A stretch of DNA of 7,195 nucleotides from Thermococcaceae archaeon (GTDB lineage: Archaea > Methanobacteriota_B > Thermococci > Thermococcales > Thermococcaceae), in assembly GCA_026986455.1 (NCBI GenBank), contig JALSON010000345.1:1-7195 (forward strand), in the 5' to 3' direction. The notes beneath the pieces were generated by a model. It did not search any database and was not told where the DNA came from. It saw nothing but the letters and a program-made list of their open reading frames with translations. Numbering within the stretch: the stretch's first letter is position 1; each line of letters opens with the position of its first letter. Of this stretch, positions 1 through 6,031 are shown piece by piece. The translations under genes and the position numbers were made by a program.

Positions 1-245
1 CCGTACCTGTAAAGCCCCCTCCTGTTTGTGTATAGCCTCGCCCTGACTCTGTGCTGTATCTCCCTTATCCTTCTGAGGGCATCCCTTATCTCATCTTTTG
101 TGCCCTGAACGGTTATCTTCAGGGAGTTCAGCTTTCCGTGGACATATATAAAGGCAGGAACGCGAAGCCTCTGAAGCTCCTTCATGAACTCCTCCTTTTC
201 AGCATCATCCCTCACATGTATAACAATGACTTTTTTTGCCACCAT
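1..245 (-). CDS. DUF2067-like archaeal protein, N-terminal part (runs off the window)
   Basis: The first 81 codons of a minus-strand gene whose 3' end lies outside the window. The protein opens MVAKKVIVIHVRDD, continues with a charged helix (AEKEEFMKELQRLR), a short strand (AFIYVHG), the segment KLNSLKITVQGTKDEI and a strongly basic stretch (RRIREIQHRVRARLYTNRRG). From memory this matches the N-terminus of the uncharacterised archaeal family DUF2067, about 190 residues long; I cannot confirm that with a search. The alternation of strand, helix, strand and basic helix is compatible with a small RNA-binding alpha/beta domain, but that is inference. The ATG lies 3 bp beyond the csl4 stop, with GGTG in the csl4 end as ribosome binding site, so it is almost certainly co-transcribed and translationally coupled with csl4. 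This suggests a role near RNA processing. The adjoining GTG as second codon is a less likely start. Confidence 0.7.
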   Translation of the reverse strand, partial: MVAKKVIVIHVRDDAEKEEFMKELQRLRVPAFIYVHGKLNSLKITVQGTKDEIRDALRRIREIQHRVRARLYTNRRGLYRY

Positions 246-248
246 ATT

Positions 249-845
249 TCACACCGTCAGCTGAAGCTTTCTGTAGAGGGTTGAGGTCTTCCTCGTCTCG
301 ACGTTTCCGCATTTGGGGCATATAAGCTGGCTTCCCCTCCTGACAAGCGGACTCCTGCAGCGGGTGCAGAGGGCATAGACGACCCCGAGGTCAGGATTTC
401 TCGTTGTGAGCTGAATTGGACTTTTCTCATCCGTTAGTACCCTGGCCCGTATTATGTCGCCGATTTTGAATTCCTTCCTCATATCCTCAACATACCCCTC
501 TCTGACCTGCGAGATGTGAATTCCGGCCAGTTTGGATGTTGCTATTTCCCTGTAGCCCCCTCTGCCCTCAATTTTTGAGAGCTGGATTATGGCCGCCTGC
601 GGCTTTACCTCTATGACCTTGCCTATCACTATGTCTCCGACCTTGGGCAGGGGAGGTACGTCAGTTACGGGCTCAATGCGGATTTCCATCTTTTTCTCGT
701 TTATTCTAACCTTTCCGGGTATCATTGCATACAGTTCTCCGTTCTCCTCTATGACCCCCTCTCCCGGAAGATACTCCTCTATAACCCCAAGGTAATCGCC
801 CGGGATAACAAGTGTGCCTTCCCTGATTTTTTTCTTTTTATCCAT
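249..845 (-). CDS. csl4: Exosome complex RNA-binding protein Csl4
   Basis: A 198-residue cap subunit of the archaeal RNA exosome, the cytoplasmic complex that degrades and tails RNA 3' ends. Visible domains: an N-terminal domain (about residues 10-60, with LVIPGDYLGVIEEYLPGEG and an MIPGKVRI strand), an S1 RNA-binding domain (about 66-147, from PKVGDIVIGKVIEV to IQLTTRN), and a C-terminal zinc ribbon with C160-x2-C163 and C176-x2-C179. This order and length are typical of archaeal Csl4, which in known complexes sits on the Rrp41/Rrp42 ring, sometimes mixed with Rrp4, and interacts with DnaG. An in-frame GTG lies 9 bp upstream of the chosen start, but the ATG at 845 has GAGGTG six bases before it, so the longer MWR form is disfavoured. 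It is the first gene of a minus-strand operon with the DUF2067-like gene and is divergent from thrS. Confidence 0.95.
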   Translation of the reverse strand: MDKKKKIREGTLVIPGDYLGVIEEYLPGEGVIEENGELYAMIPGKVRINEKKMEIRIEPVTDVPPLPKVGDIVIGKVIEVKPQAAIIQLSKIEGRGGYREIATSKLAGIHISQVREGYVEDMRKEFKIGDIIRARVLTDEKSPIQLTTRNPDLGVVYALCTRCRSPLVRRGSQLICPKCGNVETRKTSTLYRKLQLTV

Positions 846-878
846 CCGCCACACCTCAAAAGGTTTCTGTGATCTAAT

Positions 879-887
879 CTTTTAAGC
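879..887 (-). promoter_or_regulatory. TATA box of the csl4 operon
   Basis: On the minus strand the sequence reads GCTTAAAAG, an archaeal TATA-like element centred about 38 bases before the csl4 ATG. Initiation about 25 bases downstream would give a short leader of roughly 10-15 bases that begins close to the GAGGTG ribosome binding site at 852-857. Its upstream (BRE) side faces that of the thrS TATA box. Confidence 0.5.
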
Positions 888-898
888 TTGCCGCTGGA

Positions 899-906
899 TT
901 TATAAG
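899..906 (+). promoter_or_regulatory. TATA box of thrS
   Basis: TTTATAAG on the plus strand, centred near 903. Initiation about 25 bases downstream (around 928) would give a leader of roughly 30 bases before the ATG at 959. Only 11 bp separate it from the TATA box of the divergent csl4 operon. Confidence 0.55.
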
Positions 907-958
907 GCTGAAGAAAAAGGTTTTAGTAATTGAATATGAGCTTACGGTGGTGGTAGAG

Positions 959-2833
959 ATGAGAATGCTCCTGATCCATAGCGACTATCTTGAATATGAG
1001 GTTAAGGACAAGGCTATAAAAAGCCCGGAGCCGATAGGCGATGAGATGAAAAAGGGAAGGCTTGAGGAGGTATTGGCTGTTTTCATAAGCGTTGAGAAGG
1101 TTGATGAAAGCGGTCCGGAGGAGGTCGTTCGAAAGGCTGTTGAGGAAATAAAGGGTGTTGCTTCTCAGGTTAAGGCGGAGAACATATTCATCTACCCCTT
1201 TGCCCACCTCAGCAGCGAGCTTGCAAAGCCGGATACTGCCCTCGATGTCCTCAGAAAGATTGAGGAGCACCTTAAGGAGGAGGGTTACAGCGTAAAGAGG
1301 GCTCCGTTCGGCTACTACAAGGCCTTCAGGCTGAGCTGCAAGGGGCACCCGCTGGCCGAGCTTTCAAGGACGATAGTGCCGGGCGGAGAAAAGGCCGAAG
1401 AAGAGGTTTCGGAGGCACTGAAAAAAGAGGAAGAGCTGGTAAGCTACTGGTACATCCTCACACCTGAGGGTGAGCTGGTTGAGGTTGATAAGTTCGACTT
1501 CACAGGCCACGAGAACCTCAGGAAGTTTGCCAACTACGAAATAAGCAAGAGCAGGATCGCCACCGAGGAGCCTCCCCACGTCAGGATAATGCTTGATCAG
1601 GAGCTCGTCGACTATGAGCCGGGAAGCGACCCAGGAAACCTGCGCTACTATCCGAAAGGCAGGCTCATCAAGTCCCTCCTTGAGCTGTACGTCACGGAGA
1701 AGGTCATCGAGTACGGTGCCATGGAGGTTGAGACGCCGATCATGTATGACTTCGAGCACCCGGCGCTTGAGAAGTACCTCAACCGCTTCCCTGCGAGGCA
1801 GTACGTCGTCAAGAGCGGGGATAAAAAATTCTTTCTCCGCTTTGCAGCATGCTTCGGCCAGTTCCTTATAAAGAAGGATGCAACGATAAGCTACAGGCAT
1901 CTGCCGCTGAGGATGTACGAACTGACGAGGTATTCCTTCAGAAGGGAGAAGCGCGGTGAGCTCTCCGGACTGAGAAGGCTGAGAGCGTTTACAATGCCGG
2001 ATATGCACACCGTCGCTAAGGACTTAAAGCAGGCGATGGACGAGTTCAAGAAGCAGTACAAGCTCAGCATGGAAGTGCTCAGGGGTGTGGGACTAACACC
2101 GGAGGACTATGAGGTTGCAATACGCTTTACTGAGGACTTCTGGAACGAGAACAGGGACTTTGTTATAGAGCTCGTCAGGATAATAGGCAAGCCCGTCCTC
2201 ATAGAGATGTGGAAGCAGAGGTTCTTCTATTTCATCCTGAAGTTTGAGTTCAACTTCGTGGACAACCTCGACAAGGCTGCCGCCCTCAGCACGGTTCAGA
2301 TAGACGTGGAAAATGCGGAGCGCTTCGGCATAACCTACTACGATGAGGAAGGCAAGGAGAAATATCCCCTCATTCTCCACTGCTCTCCGAGCGGTGCTAT
2401 CGAGAGGGTCATGTATGCGGTTCTCGAAAAGCAGGCAAAGCTAACGAAGAGGGGCACAAAGGCAATGCTCCCGCTCTGGCTCAGCCCGATACAGGTTCGT
2501 GTCATTCCGGTCAGCGATGATGTTCTGGACTATGCCCTCTATATTGCAGGAAAGCTCGAAGGGGCAAAGATTCGTGCGGATGTCGACGATACTGGCGACA
2601 GGCTCAACAAAAAGATAAGGAAGGCCGAGAAGGAATGGGTGCCCTACATCATTGTCGTGGGCGAAAAGGAGAAGGAGCAGGGCACGGTTACGGTGAGAAG
2701 GAGGGCAGGAGGCCAGTCAGAGATGCAGCTTGAAGACCTCATAAGGGAGATAAAACAGAAGACGGAAGGCTTCCCGTACAAGCCGAGGCCATTGCCGCTG
2801 CTCCTCTCAAAGAGACCGAAGTTCAGAGGATGA
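959..2833 (+). CDS. thrS: Threonyl-tRNA synthetase (archaeal type, with editing domain)
   Basis: A 624-residue class II synthetase that charges tRNA-Thr with threonine in the cytoplasm. The N-terminal archaeal editing domain (about 1-141, D-aminoacyl-tRNA deacylase-like fold) clears mischarged seryl-tRNA. H83, Y120, K121 and E134 are all present at the numbering known for the Pyrococcus enzyme, which supports the ATG at 959 over the in-frame GTG codons at 947 and 950. In the catalytic core, motif 1 ends at P260 (GAMEVETP), motif 2 covers about 318-345 ([13 protein letters not shown]), and motif 3 is at 476-490 ([15 protein letters not shown]). Zinc ligands corresponding to Cys334, His385 and His511 of the E. 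coli enzyme appear as C298, H350 and H474. The anticodon-binding domain occupies about 510-605. GGTGG lies five bases before the ATG. The gene is monocistronic unless the tiny overlapping ORF at its end is real. Confidence 0.97.
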   Translation: MRMLLIHSDYLEYEVKDKAIKSPEPIGDEMKKGRLEEVLAVFISVEKVDESGPEEVVRKAVEEIKGVASQVKAENIFIYPFAHLSSELAKPDTALDVLRKIEEHLKEEGYSVKRAPFGYYKAFRLSCKGHPLAELSRTIVPGGEKAEEEVSEALKKEEELVSYWYILTPEGELVEVDKFDFTGHENLRKFANYEISKSRIATEEPPHVRIMLDQELVDYEPGSDPGNLRYYPKGRLIKSLLELYVTEKVIEYGAMEVETPIMYDFEHPALEKYLNRFPARQYVVKSGDKKFFLRFAACFGQFLIKKDATISYRHLPLRMYELTRYSFRREKRGELSGLRRLRAFTMPDMHTVAKDLKQAMDEFKKQYKLSMEVLRGVGLTPEDYEVAIRFTEDFWNENRDFVIELVRIIGKPVLIEMWKQRFFYFILKFEFNFVDNLDKAAALSTVQIDVENAERFGITYYDEEGKEKYPLILHCSPSGAIERVMYAVLEKQAKLTKRGTKAMLPLWLSPIQVRVIPVSDDVLDYALYIAGKLEGAKIRADVDDTGDRLNKKIRKAEKEWVPYIIVVGEKEKEQGTVTVRRRAGGQSEMQLEDLIREIKQKTEGFPYKPRPLPLLLSKRPKFRG

Positions 2834-2907
2834 TTCTCTCTGCTTTTATTTTCATTCTCCTTTTCGGCCTTTCAGCTCTGCGCCTGTATGTGATGCCAAT
2901 CCCTTAA
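2830..2907 (+). CDS. Possible 25-residue single-span membrane peptide
   Basis: An ATG overlaps the thrS stop in the four bases ATGA and opens a 25-codon frame ending in TAA. The peptide is a hydrophobic run ([17 protein letters not shown]) followed by RLYVMPIP, as expected for one membrane span with a positive flank. An ATGA overlap is typical of translational coupling. Against it: the only upstream ribosome-site match (AGAGG) touches the ATG with no spacing, and the DNA is a U-rich terminator-like stretch, which by itself encodes Phe, Leu and Ile. No family is recognised, and chance is a realistic explanation. Confidence 0.22.
   Translation: MILSAFIFILLFGLSALRLYVMPIP
2844..2864 (+). terminator. 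U-rich transcription terminator of thrS
   Basis: Three T4 tracts (2844-2847, 2849-2852 and 2861-2864) lie within 31 bases of the thrS stop on the plus strand. Runs of T on the coding strand are the main intrinsic termination signal in archaea. No matching hairpin is needed or seen. Confidence 0.6.
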
Positions 2908-3662
2908 AGGGTGCCTTTGTTGAGGCCGATTTTCCTTATTTTAAGCCTCTCTGCCCTTTCCCCCGTTGCCCTGAGCTTGTATGCCGTGGGTTCAAAATCC
3001 TCAAAGGGCGCTTTTACAACGTGGAGTGTTTCTTTGAGACCCTCATCGGTCAGTTTTGATGAAGCGACAATGACGTAGTCGCTCAGGCTCGCCACCCATG
3101 CCACAAACCGCCTGGAAACCACGTCCCTGTTAACCGGCAGCACCAGCACGGATTCGGGCATTGTTCTCGTCTTTTCGGCGATTGTGGCATTCAGGAGCTT
3201 CAGGGTGACCTCCTCACCGAGCATAAAGGCCGCCCCATCGAGGGTGTGCACCAGCCTTATAACAGTTCTGTGATGCATTTTCGGCAGCACAATCCGTTCA
3301 TACAGCACGTTGATCTTGGGGTTTATCGTCTCGGGGTCAACGTTCTCAAGATAGAAGAGATTCTTCACATCAAACCTCACGTTGTATTTGGAGCCGAAGA
3401 CATCTATGATTATGAGATTGTCCTTTTCAAGCTCATCCACTATGTTTAGCCCAACCCACGCTCCCGCCCGCAGCAGGTTCGGGAACGGGAGGTTGTAGTT
3501 TGATATGCTCCCGAATCCGCCCGCATCCATCTCCCTCTTCAGAAACGCAAATCCCAGCATCCATGCTGAGGAATAGGTGTCATATATTATCGACACTATT
3601 GAATTGTGGGGGAGCCGGTTCCTGAAAAGCGCACTCACGATTTCCTCCTCTTTTGATGACAT
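2904..3662 (-). CDS. Unrecognised protein, RecA/KaiC-like fold with degenerate P-loop
   Basis: A 252-residue soluble protein with no signal peptide or membrane span. I do not recognise the family with certainty. Its pattern resembles RecA-superfamily (KaiC/RAD55-like) proteins: strand NSIVSIIYDTYSSAWMLGFA (20-39) sits where a P-loop is expected but has no GxxxxGK[ST]; LIIIDVFGS (83-91) resembles a Walker B strand ending in D87; SVLVLPVNRD (171-180) and DYVIVASS (195-202) resemble later core strands; and LHVVKAPFED (213-222) recalls the KaiC strand that precedes the C-terminal hairpin. It may therefore be a nucleotide-independent paralogue, perhaps related to the Thermococcales DUF257 group, which I recall as similar. 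ATG is preceded by GGGGGAG at four bases. It stands alone and converges on thrS, with its stop sharing TTAA with the micro-ORF. Function unknown. Confidence 0.8.
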   Translation of the reverse strand: MSSKEEEIVSALFRNRLPHNSIVSIIYDTYSSAWMLGFAFLKREMDAGGFGSISNYNLPFPNLLRAGAWVGLNIVDELEKDNLIIIDVFGSKYNVRFDVKNLFYLENVDPETINPKINVLYERIVLPKMHHRTVIRLVHTLDGAAFMLGEEVTLKLLNATIAEKTRTMPESVLVLPVNRDVVSRRFVAWVASLSDYVIVASSKLTDEGLKETLHVVKAPFEDFEPTAYKLRATGERAERLKIRKIGLNKGTL

Positions 3663-3685
3663 TCTTCTCCCCCAAACCGGTGATT

Positions 3686-3708
3686 ATTTATAAACTTAAA
3701 AATTTTTC
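3686..3708 (-). promoter_or_regulatory. Promoter of the RecA-like gene
   Basis: On the minus strand a purine-rich BRE-like GAAAAA (3708-3703) is followed directly by TTTTTAAG (3702-3695) and then by a second TATA-like element TTTATAAAT (3694-3686). Use of the first box predicts a start near 3673, just keeping the GGGGGAG ribosome binding site at 3673-3667. Use of the second predicts an almost leaderless transcript starting near 3664. The BRE match favours the first. Confidence 0.5.
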
Positions 3709-3841
3709 GCCGATAAAATGTAATCCTGATTTCCGTCATATTCCTGTCTATGCGTTTTGTTTGCTTGAATGTCTCCCTATGAGCACTCTTCCAAAGGTAA
3801 ATCCCCTCAAGAGCACCCCCTCAATATTCAGAGTAATGTGT

Positions 3842-3847
3842 AAAAAA
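3842..3847 (-). terminator. T6 terminator of the TIP26-like gene
   Basis: On the minus strand TGA is followed two bases later by TTTTTT, a plausible archaeal oligo-T terminator directly behind the stop codon. Confidence 0.5.
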
Positions 3848-3849
3848 CA

Positions 3850-4524
3850 TCAGTCCCTGAAATTATCAAATGTCTCCCTGATGAAGTCCCGGGCTTCATC
3901 GCTGAACTGTTCCATCGGAACCTCCTTGCCAAACTTGTCCCTGACCTTGCCGTCCCTGAAGTTGATTTCAAACACCTCATAGCGCTCCTCGCTTTTTTCG
4001 TGGATTCTTATTCCGTGCCATTTCAGGTGGGCTGCAACGCTGTCTATGTCCACATATTTCCCGCACTCCTCACACCTGTAGAACTGCCAGAAAACATAAT
4101 CCTGTCCCGGCATCATGTTTGCCTTCAGGTGCTCTATCAGCATGCCGCCGAGGTACTCATAGAAGTCCTCCTGAAGCAGCTTTCCATCCTCCTCGATGGT
4201 CTTAAACCCGCTCCAGATTATATGGTCGTTTATATCCGTCAGCGTTGCCCTCACGTATTTGAATGTAAGTATAAACGCCCCGTTGTGGATGTAAAATACG
4301 TTCTTGTCGGGAACCACTATCAGGTCAATCCCCTGCCCCTCCTTAACCTCGCTGAGCTTTTCCGCCTCTCCCTTATCTCCCGCAATCCTGATTCTAACGA
4401 CCATGTTGCTCCTCTTGTGTATCCCCAAGATTTTATCCTCATAAAGCTCCCAGTGATAGTCATCGAGGGTTCTTACCCTTGCATACACCTTTTTTATCCT
4501 ATCCCCCAGCTCCTCGTATTTCAT
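3850..4524 (-). CDS. TBP-interacting protein, TIP26-like
   Basis: A 224-residue protein that by length and remembered sequence style ([14 protein letters not shown] near 14-27, [15 protein letters not shown] near 95-109, [20 protein letters not shown] near 140-159) resembles Tk-TIP26, the roughly 26 kDa TBP-interacting protein of Thermococcus kodakarensis, reported to bind TBP and hinder its contact with TATA DNA. This assignment is from memory, not from a search. Directly visible is a zinc-finger-like motif C151-x2-C154-x11-H166-x3-H170 in the C-terminal third, followed by an acidic, aromatic tail. There is no membrane span. The ATG has GGTGGTG ending three bases upstream. It is monocistronic, with T6 directly after the stop and an upstream region rich in AACCT/AGGTT repeats around its candidate TATA boxes. 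A protein acting on TBP could in principle control its own TATA promoter (inference). Confidence 0.75.
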   Translation of the reverse strand: MKYEELGDRIKKVYARVRTLDDYHWELYEDKILGIHKRSNMVVRIRIAGDKGEAEKLSEVKEGQGIDLIVVPDKNVFYIHNGAFILTFKYVRATLTDINDHIIWSGFKTIEEDGKLLQEDFYEYLGGMLIEHLKANMMPGQDYVFWQFYRCEECGKYVDIDSVAAHLKWHGIRIHEKSEERYEVFEINFRDGKVRDKFGKEVPMEQFSDEARDFIRETFDNFRD

Positions 4525-4552
4525 TCACACCACCTGGTGAAGAATCTCCGGG

Positions 4553-4568
4553 AACCTTAATAAAGGTT
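4553..4568. repeat. Inverted repeat over a TIP26-like TATA candidate
   Basis: AACCTT-AATA-AAGGTT: two perfect 6-bp arms with a 4-bp centre, lying 29 bases before the ATG and covering one of the two TATA candidates. It could be an operator. A second AACCT/AGGTT pair (4594-4598 and 4610-4614) lies further upstream. Confidence 0.45.
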
Positions 4569-4587
4569 AGCGGAAAAGTTTAAAAAG
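4557..4587 (-). promoter_or_regulatory. Candidate promoter of the TIP26-like gene
   Basis: Two TATA-like elements on the minus strand. CTTTTTAAAC (4587-4578) would give a leader of about 30 bases. CTTTATTAAG (about 4565-4556) would give about 10 bases and start next to the GGTGGTG ribosome site at 4534-4528. The sequence alone does not decide between them. Confidence 0.45.
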
Positions 4588-4631
4588 AGTTGGAACCTGT
4601 CCTCCGGCGAGGTTTTCAAAGAAAAGCCGGA
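4582..4631 (-). terminator. Hairpin and T-tract after uppS
   Basis: Directly behind the uppS stop, the minus-strand transcript can fold CCGGC with GCCGG (4630-4626 with 4608-4604) and CUUUUC with GAAAA across a UUU loop, leaving a CCUC bulge (4612-4609). A T5 run follows at 4586-4582. This suits a terminator of the carbonic anhydrase-uppS operon, although the T-run lies 17 bases past the stem. Confidence 0.5.
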
Positions 4632-4632
4632 A

Positions 4633-5430
4633 TCACCTTCCAAAACGTCTTTCTCTCCTCTGATACTCCCTGATTATCCTCAGAAAGTCAATTTTCCTGA
4701 ATTCGGGGAAATAAACATCAACAAAGAAAAGCTCGCTGTATGCGATCTGATACAGAAGGAAGTTGCTTATCCTGATTTCCCCGCCGGTCCTGATCACTAT
4801 GTCCGGGTCGGGCATGTTGGGAATGTAGAGGTAGCGTTTTATCAGCTCTTCGGTTATGTCTTCCCTCCTTATCCTGCCGGCCATCACGTCATCGACGATT
4901 TCCTTAACGGCATCGGCTATCTCGCTCCTGCCCCCGTAGGCAATCGCTAAGTTGAGGTGGTAGCTGTCATATTTCCGGGTCGCCCTCTCCGCCTCTTCAG
5001 CCGCCTCTCTAACGTTATCGGGGAGGAGCTCCTTTCTCCCTATCACGTTTACCCTTATGCCGTATCTGTGAACCCTTTCATCATGAACGAGCTCTCTGAA
5101 CTTCTTCTCAAAGAGATCCATCAGTGCATTAACCTCCTCCTGAGAACGTCTGAAGTTCTCGGTTGAGAATGCATACACCGTTATTGTCCTTATACCCAGC
5201 TCCCGTGCCCACTCCAGAATCTCCTCAAGCTTTTCAGAGCCGAAAAAGTGGCCGTACCAGGGGGGCTTCTCATATTTTCTCGCCCATCTCCTGTTGCCAT
5301 CCATGATTATGGCCACATGCTTCGGAACCCTTCCGCATGATTTGACCTTCTCAAGCAGGTATCTCTCATATAAATCATACACCGGCCGGAACAAAATATG
5401 GGGAATGTGGGAAATAACACGGTAAAGCAT
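4633..5430 (-). CDS. uppS: cis-prenyltransferase (archaeal polyprenyl diphosphate synthase)
   Basis: A 265-residue enzyme of the UPP/dehydrodolichyl diphosphate synthase family. It adds isopentenyl diphosphate units in cis to an allylic primer (geranylgeranyl diphosphate in characterised archaeal members), making the lipid carrier later used for N-glycan assembly. Signature segments are complete: VAIIMDGNRRWA (39-50) with catalytic D44; GHFFGSEKL (60-68); VYAFSTENFRR (85-95); IRTGGEIRISNFLLYQ (213-228) with R214, R220 and S222; and YSELFFVDVYFPEF (231-244) with the Mg-associated E233. The N-terminal 30 residues form a hydrophobic/amphipathic helix that may hold the enzyme at the membrane. It begins 6 bp after the carbonic anhydrase stop, so the two form an operon with uppS second. 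The ribosome site is weak (GAGTGA), consistent with coupling to the upstream gene. Confidence 0.95.
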   Translation of the reverse strand: MLYRVISHIPHILFRPVYDLYERYLLEKVKSCGRVPKHVAIIMDGNRRWARKYEKPPWYGHFFGSEKLEEILEWARELGIRTITVYAFSTENFRRSQEEVNALMDLFEKKFRELVHDERVHRYGIRVNVIGRKELLPDNVREAAEEAERATRKYDSYHLNLAIAYGGRSEIADAVKEIVDDVMAGRIRREDITEELIKRYLYIPNMPDPDIVIRTGGEIRISNFLLYQIAYSELFFVDVYFPEFRKIDFLRIIREYQRRERRFGR

Positions 5431-5436
5431 TTCTGG

Positions 5437-5961
5437 TCACTCTATCCTCTTCCTTCCCCTGAGATGCATTTCGGCGAGTTCCATATAGATTTCGGCGTTT
5501 TTCTTCGTCATTTCAATTTCCTTTTCATTGAGCTGTCTGACAACCTTCCCAGGGACTCCAACCACGAGGCTGTAGTCTGGAATCTCCTTCCCCGGAGGCA
5601 CCAGAGCCCCGGCTCCCACTATCACATGCCTGCCTATCTTTGCGCCGTCAAGGACTATCGCACCCATTCCTATGATGGTGTAATCCCCTACCCTCGCTCC
5701 ATGGACAACCGCGTTATGGCCCACTGTGACGTACCTGCCGATTATGGTTGGAAGGCCGTGGGAGGTGTGTATGCTAACGTTGTCCTGTATATTGGAGCAG
5801 CAGCCGATATGAATCCGCTCTATATCCCCCCTCAAAACGGCAGATGGCCAGACGCTCGTCTTTTCTTCGAGAACGACATCCCCTATGATATAAGCATTTT
5901 CATCCACAAAAGCCGTGTCGTGAATCACAGGCCTCTTTCCGTTTAGCTCGTAAATCGCCAT
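5437..5961 (-). CDS. Gamma-class carbonic anhydrase-like protein (left-handed beta-helix)
   Basis: A 174-residue hexapeptide-repeat protein of the gamma-carbonic anhydrase/CamH group, cytoplasmic and expected to be a trimer with one metal per interface. Repeated [LIV]-G-x4 units are visible ([32 protein letters not shown]) and the chain ends in a helix ([20 protein letters not shown]). Metal ligands are H65, H82 and H87, at the numbers known for the Pyrococcus horikoshii homologue; R44, D46 and Q59 of the active site are also present. The acidic loop with the proton-shuttle glutamate of Methanosarcina Cam is absent, so hydration activity may be modest or the substrate may differ. The open frame continues about 109 codons further upstream, but GGTGAT four bases before the ATG at 5961 fixes this start; the longer form would run into hjc on the other strand. 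First gene of an operon with uppS. Confidence 0.9.
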   Translation of the reverse strand: MAIYELNGKRPVIHDTAFVDENAYIIGDVVLEEKTSVWPSAVLRGDIERIHIGCCSNIQDNVSIHTSHGLPTIIGRYVTVGHNAVVHGARVGDYTIIGMGAIVLDGAKIGRHVIVGAGALVPPGKEIPDYSLVVGVPGKVVRQLNEKEIEMTKKNAEIYMELAEMHLRGRKRIE

Positions 5962-5967
5962 GAGCAT

Positions 5968-5973
5968 CACCAA
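5968..5973 (-). promoter_or_regulatory. Start-deciding ribosome binding site of the carbonic anhydrase gene
   Basis: GGTGAT on the minus strand (followed by GCTC and then ATG). It is an exact Thermococcales-type Shine-Dalgarno match and is correctly spaced only for the ATG at 5961, not for the in-frame ATG at 5967 or the GTG at 5970, which overlap it. Confidence 0.75.
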
Positions 5974-5992
5974 CTCAAGCTCATCCAGAGCC

Positions 5993-6000
5993 TTTATAAA
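5993..6000. promoter_or_regulatory. Palindromic TATA box between the carbonic anhydrase gene and hjc
   Basis: TTTATAAA reads the same on both strands and is the only good TATA element in the 70-bp divergent gap. Initiation 25 bases either side would give leaders of about 10 bases for both genes. On the minus strand it is preceded by an A-rich BRE-like TGAAAAA; on the plus strand by the weaker AGAGCC. Direction is therefore probably biased toward the carbonic anhydrase operon. Confidence 0.6.
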
Positions 6001-6031
6001 TTTTTCATGGATAGAATTATGGGGAATAATC

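Larger units (their letters stand above)
3663..3849. other. Non-coding gap of 187 bp
   Basis: Between the RecA-like gene and the TIP26-like gene. It holds the promoter at 3686-3708 and the T6 tract at 3842-3847. The rest (about 3709-3841) shows no convincing gene or RNA motif. GAGCAC occurs twice, 30 bp apart (3781 and 3811), and CTCTT/AAGAG could pair between them, but this is within chance. Confidence 0.6.

Noticed and set aside
947..958. GTG start giving four more residues on ThrRS
   Set aside because: The GTGs are part of the GGTGG ribosome site, and editing residues H83, K121 and E134 match Pyrococcus numbering only with the ATG at 959.
1364..2008. 214-codon minus-strand open frame inside thrS
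   Set aside because: Mirror frame of a well-supported ThrRS gene, with no protein-like features.
3879..3905. TGATGA...CTGA resembling C and D boxes of a guide RNA
   Set aside because: It lies within the TIP26-like coding region on the opposite strand, the spacing is unusual, and no second C'/D' pair is present.
3653..3982. 109-codon plus-strand open frame across the gap at 3663-3849
   Set aside because: It runs antisense into the TIP26-like gene, has no upstream ribosome site, and its composition is not protein-like.
4000..4560. 186-codon plus-strand open frame
   Set aside because: Antisense to the TIP26-like gene, with no recognisable domain; an effect of codon bias.
5398..5946. 182-codon plus-strand open frame
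   Set aside because: Antisense to the carbonic anhydrase gene and the uppS start; no ribosome site or family resemblance.
5960..6031. 24 extra N-terminal codons of the hjc frame
   Set aside because: They cover the divergent promoter and the neighbour's ribosome site; the family begins at [10 protein letters not shown].
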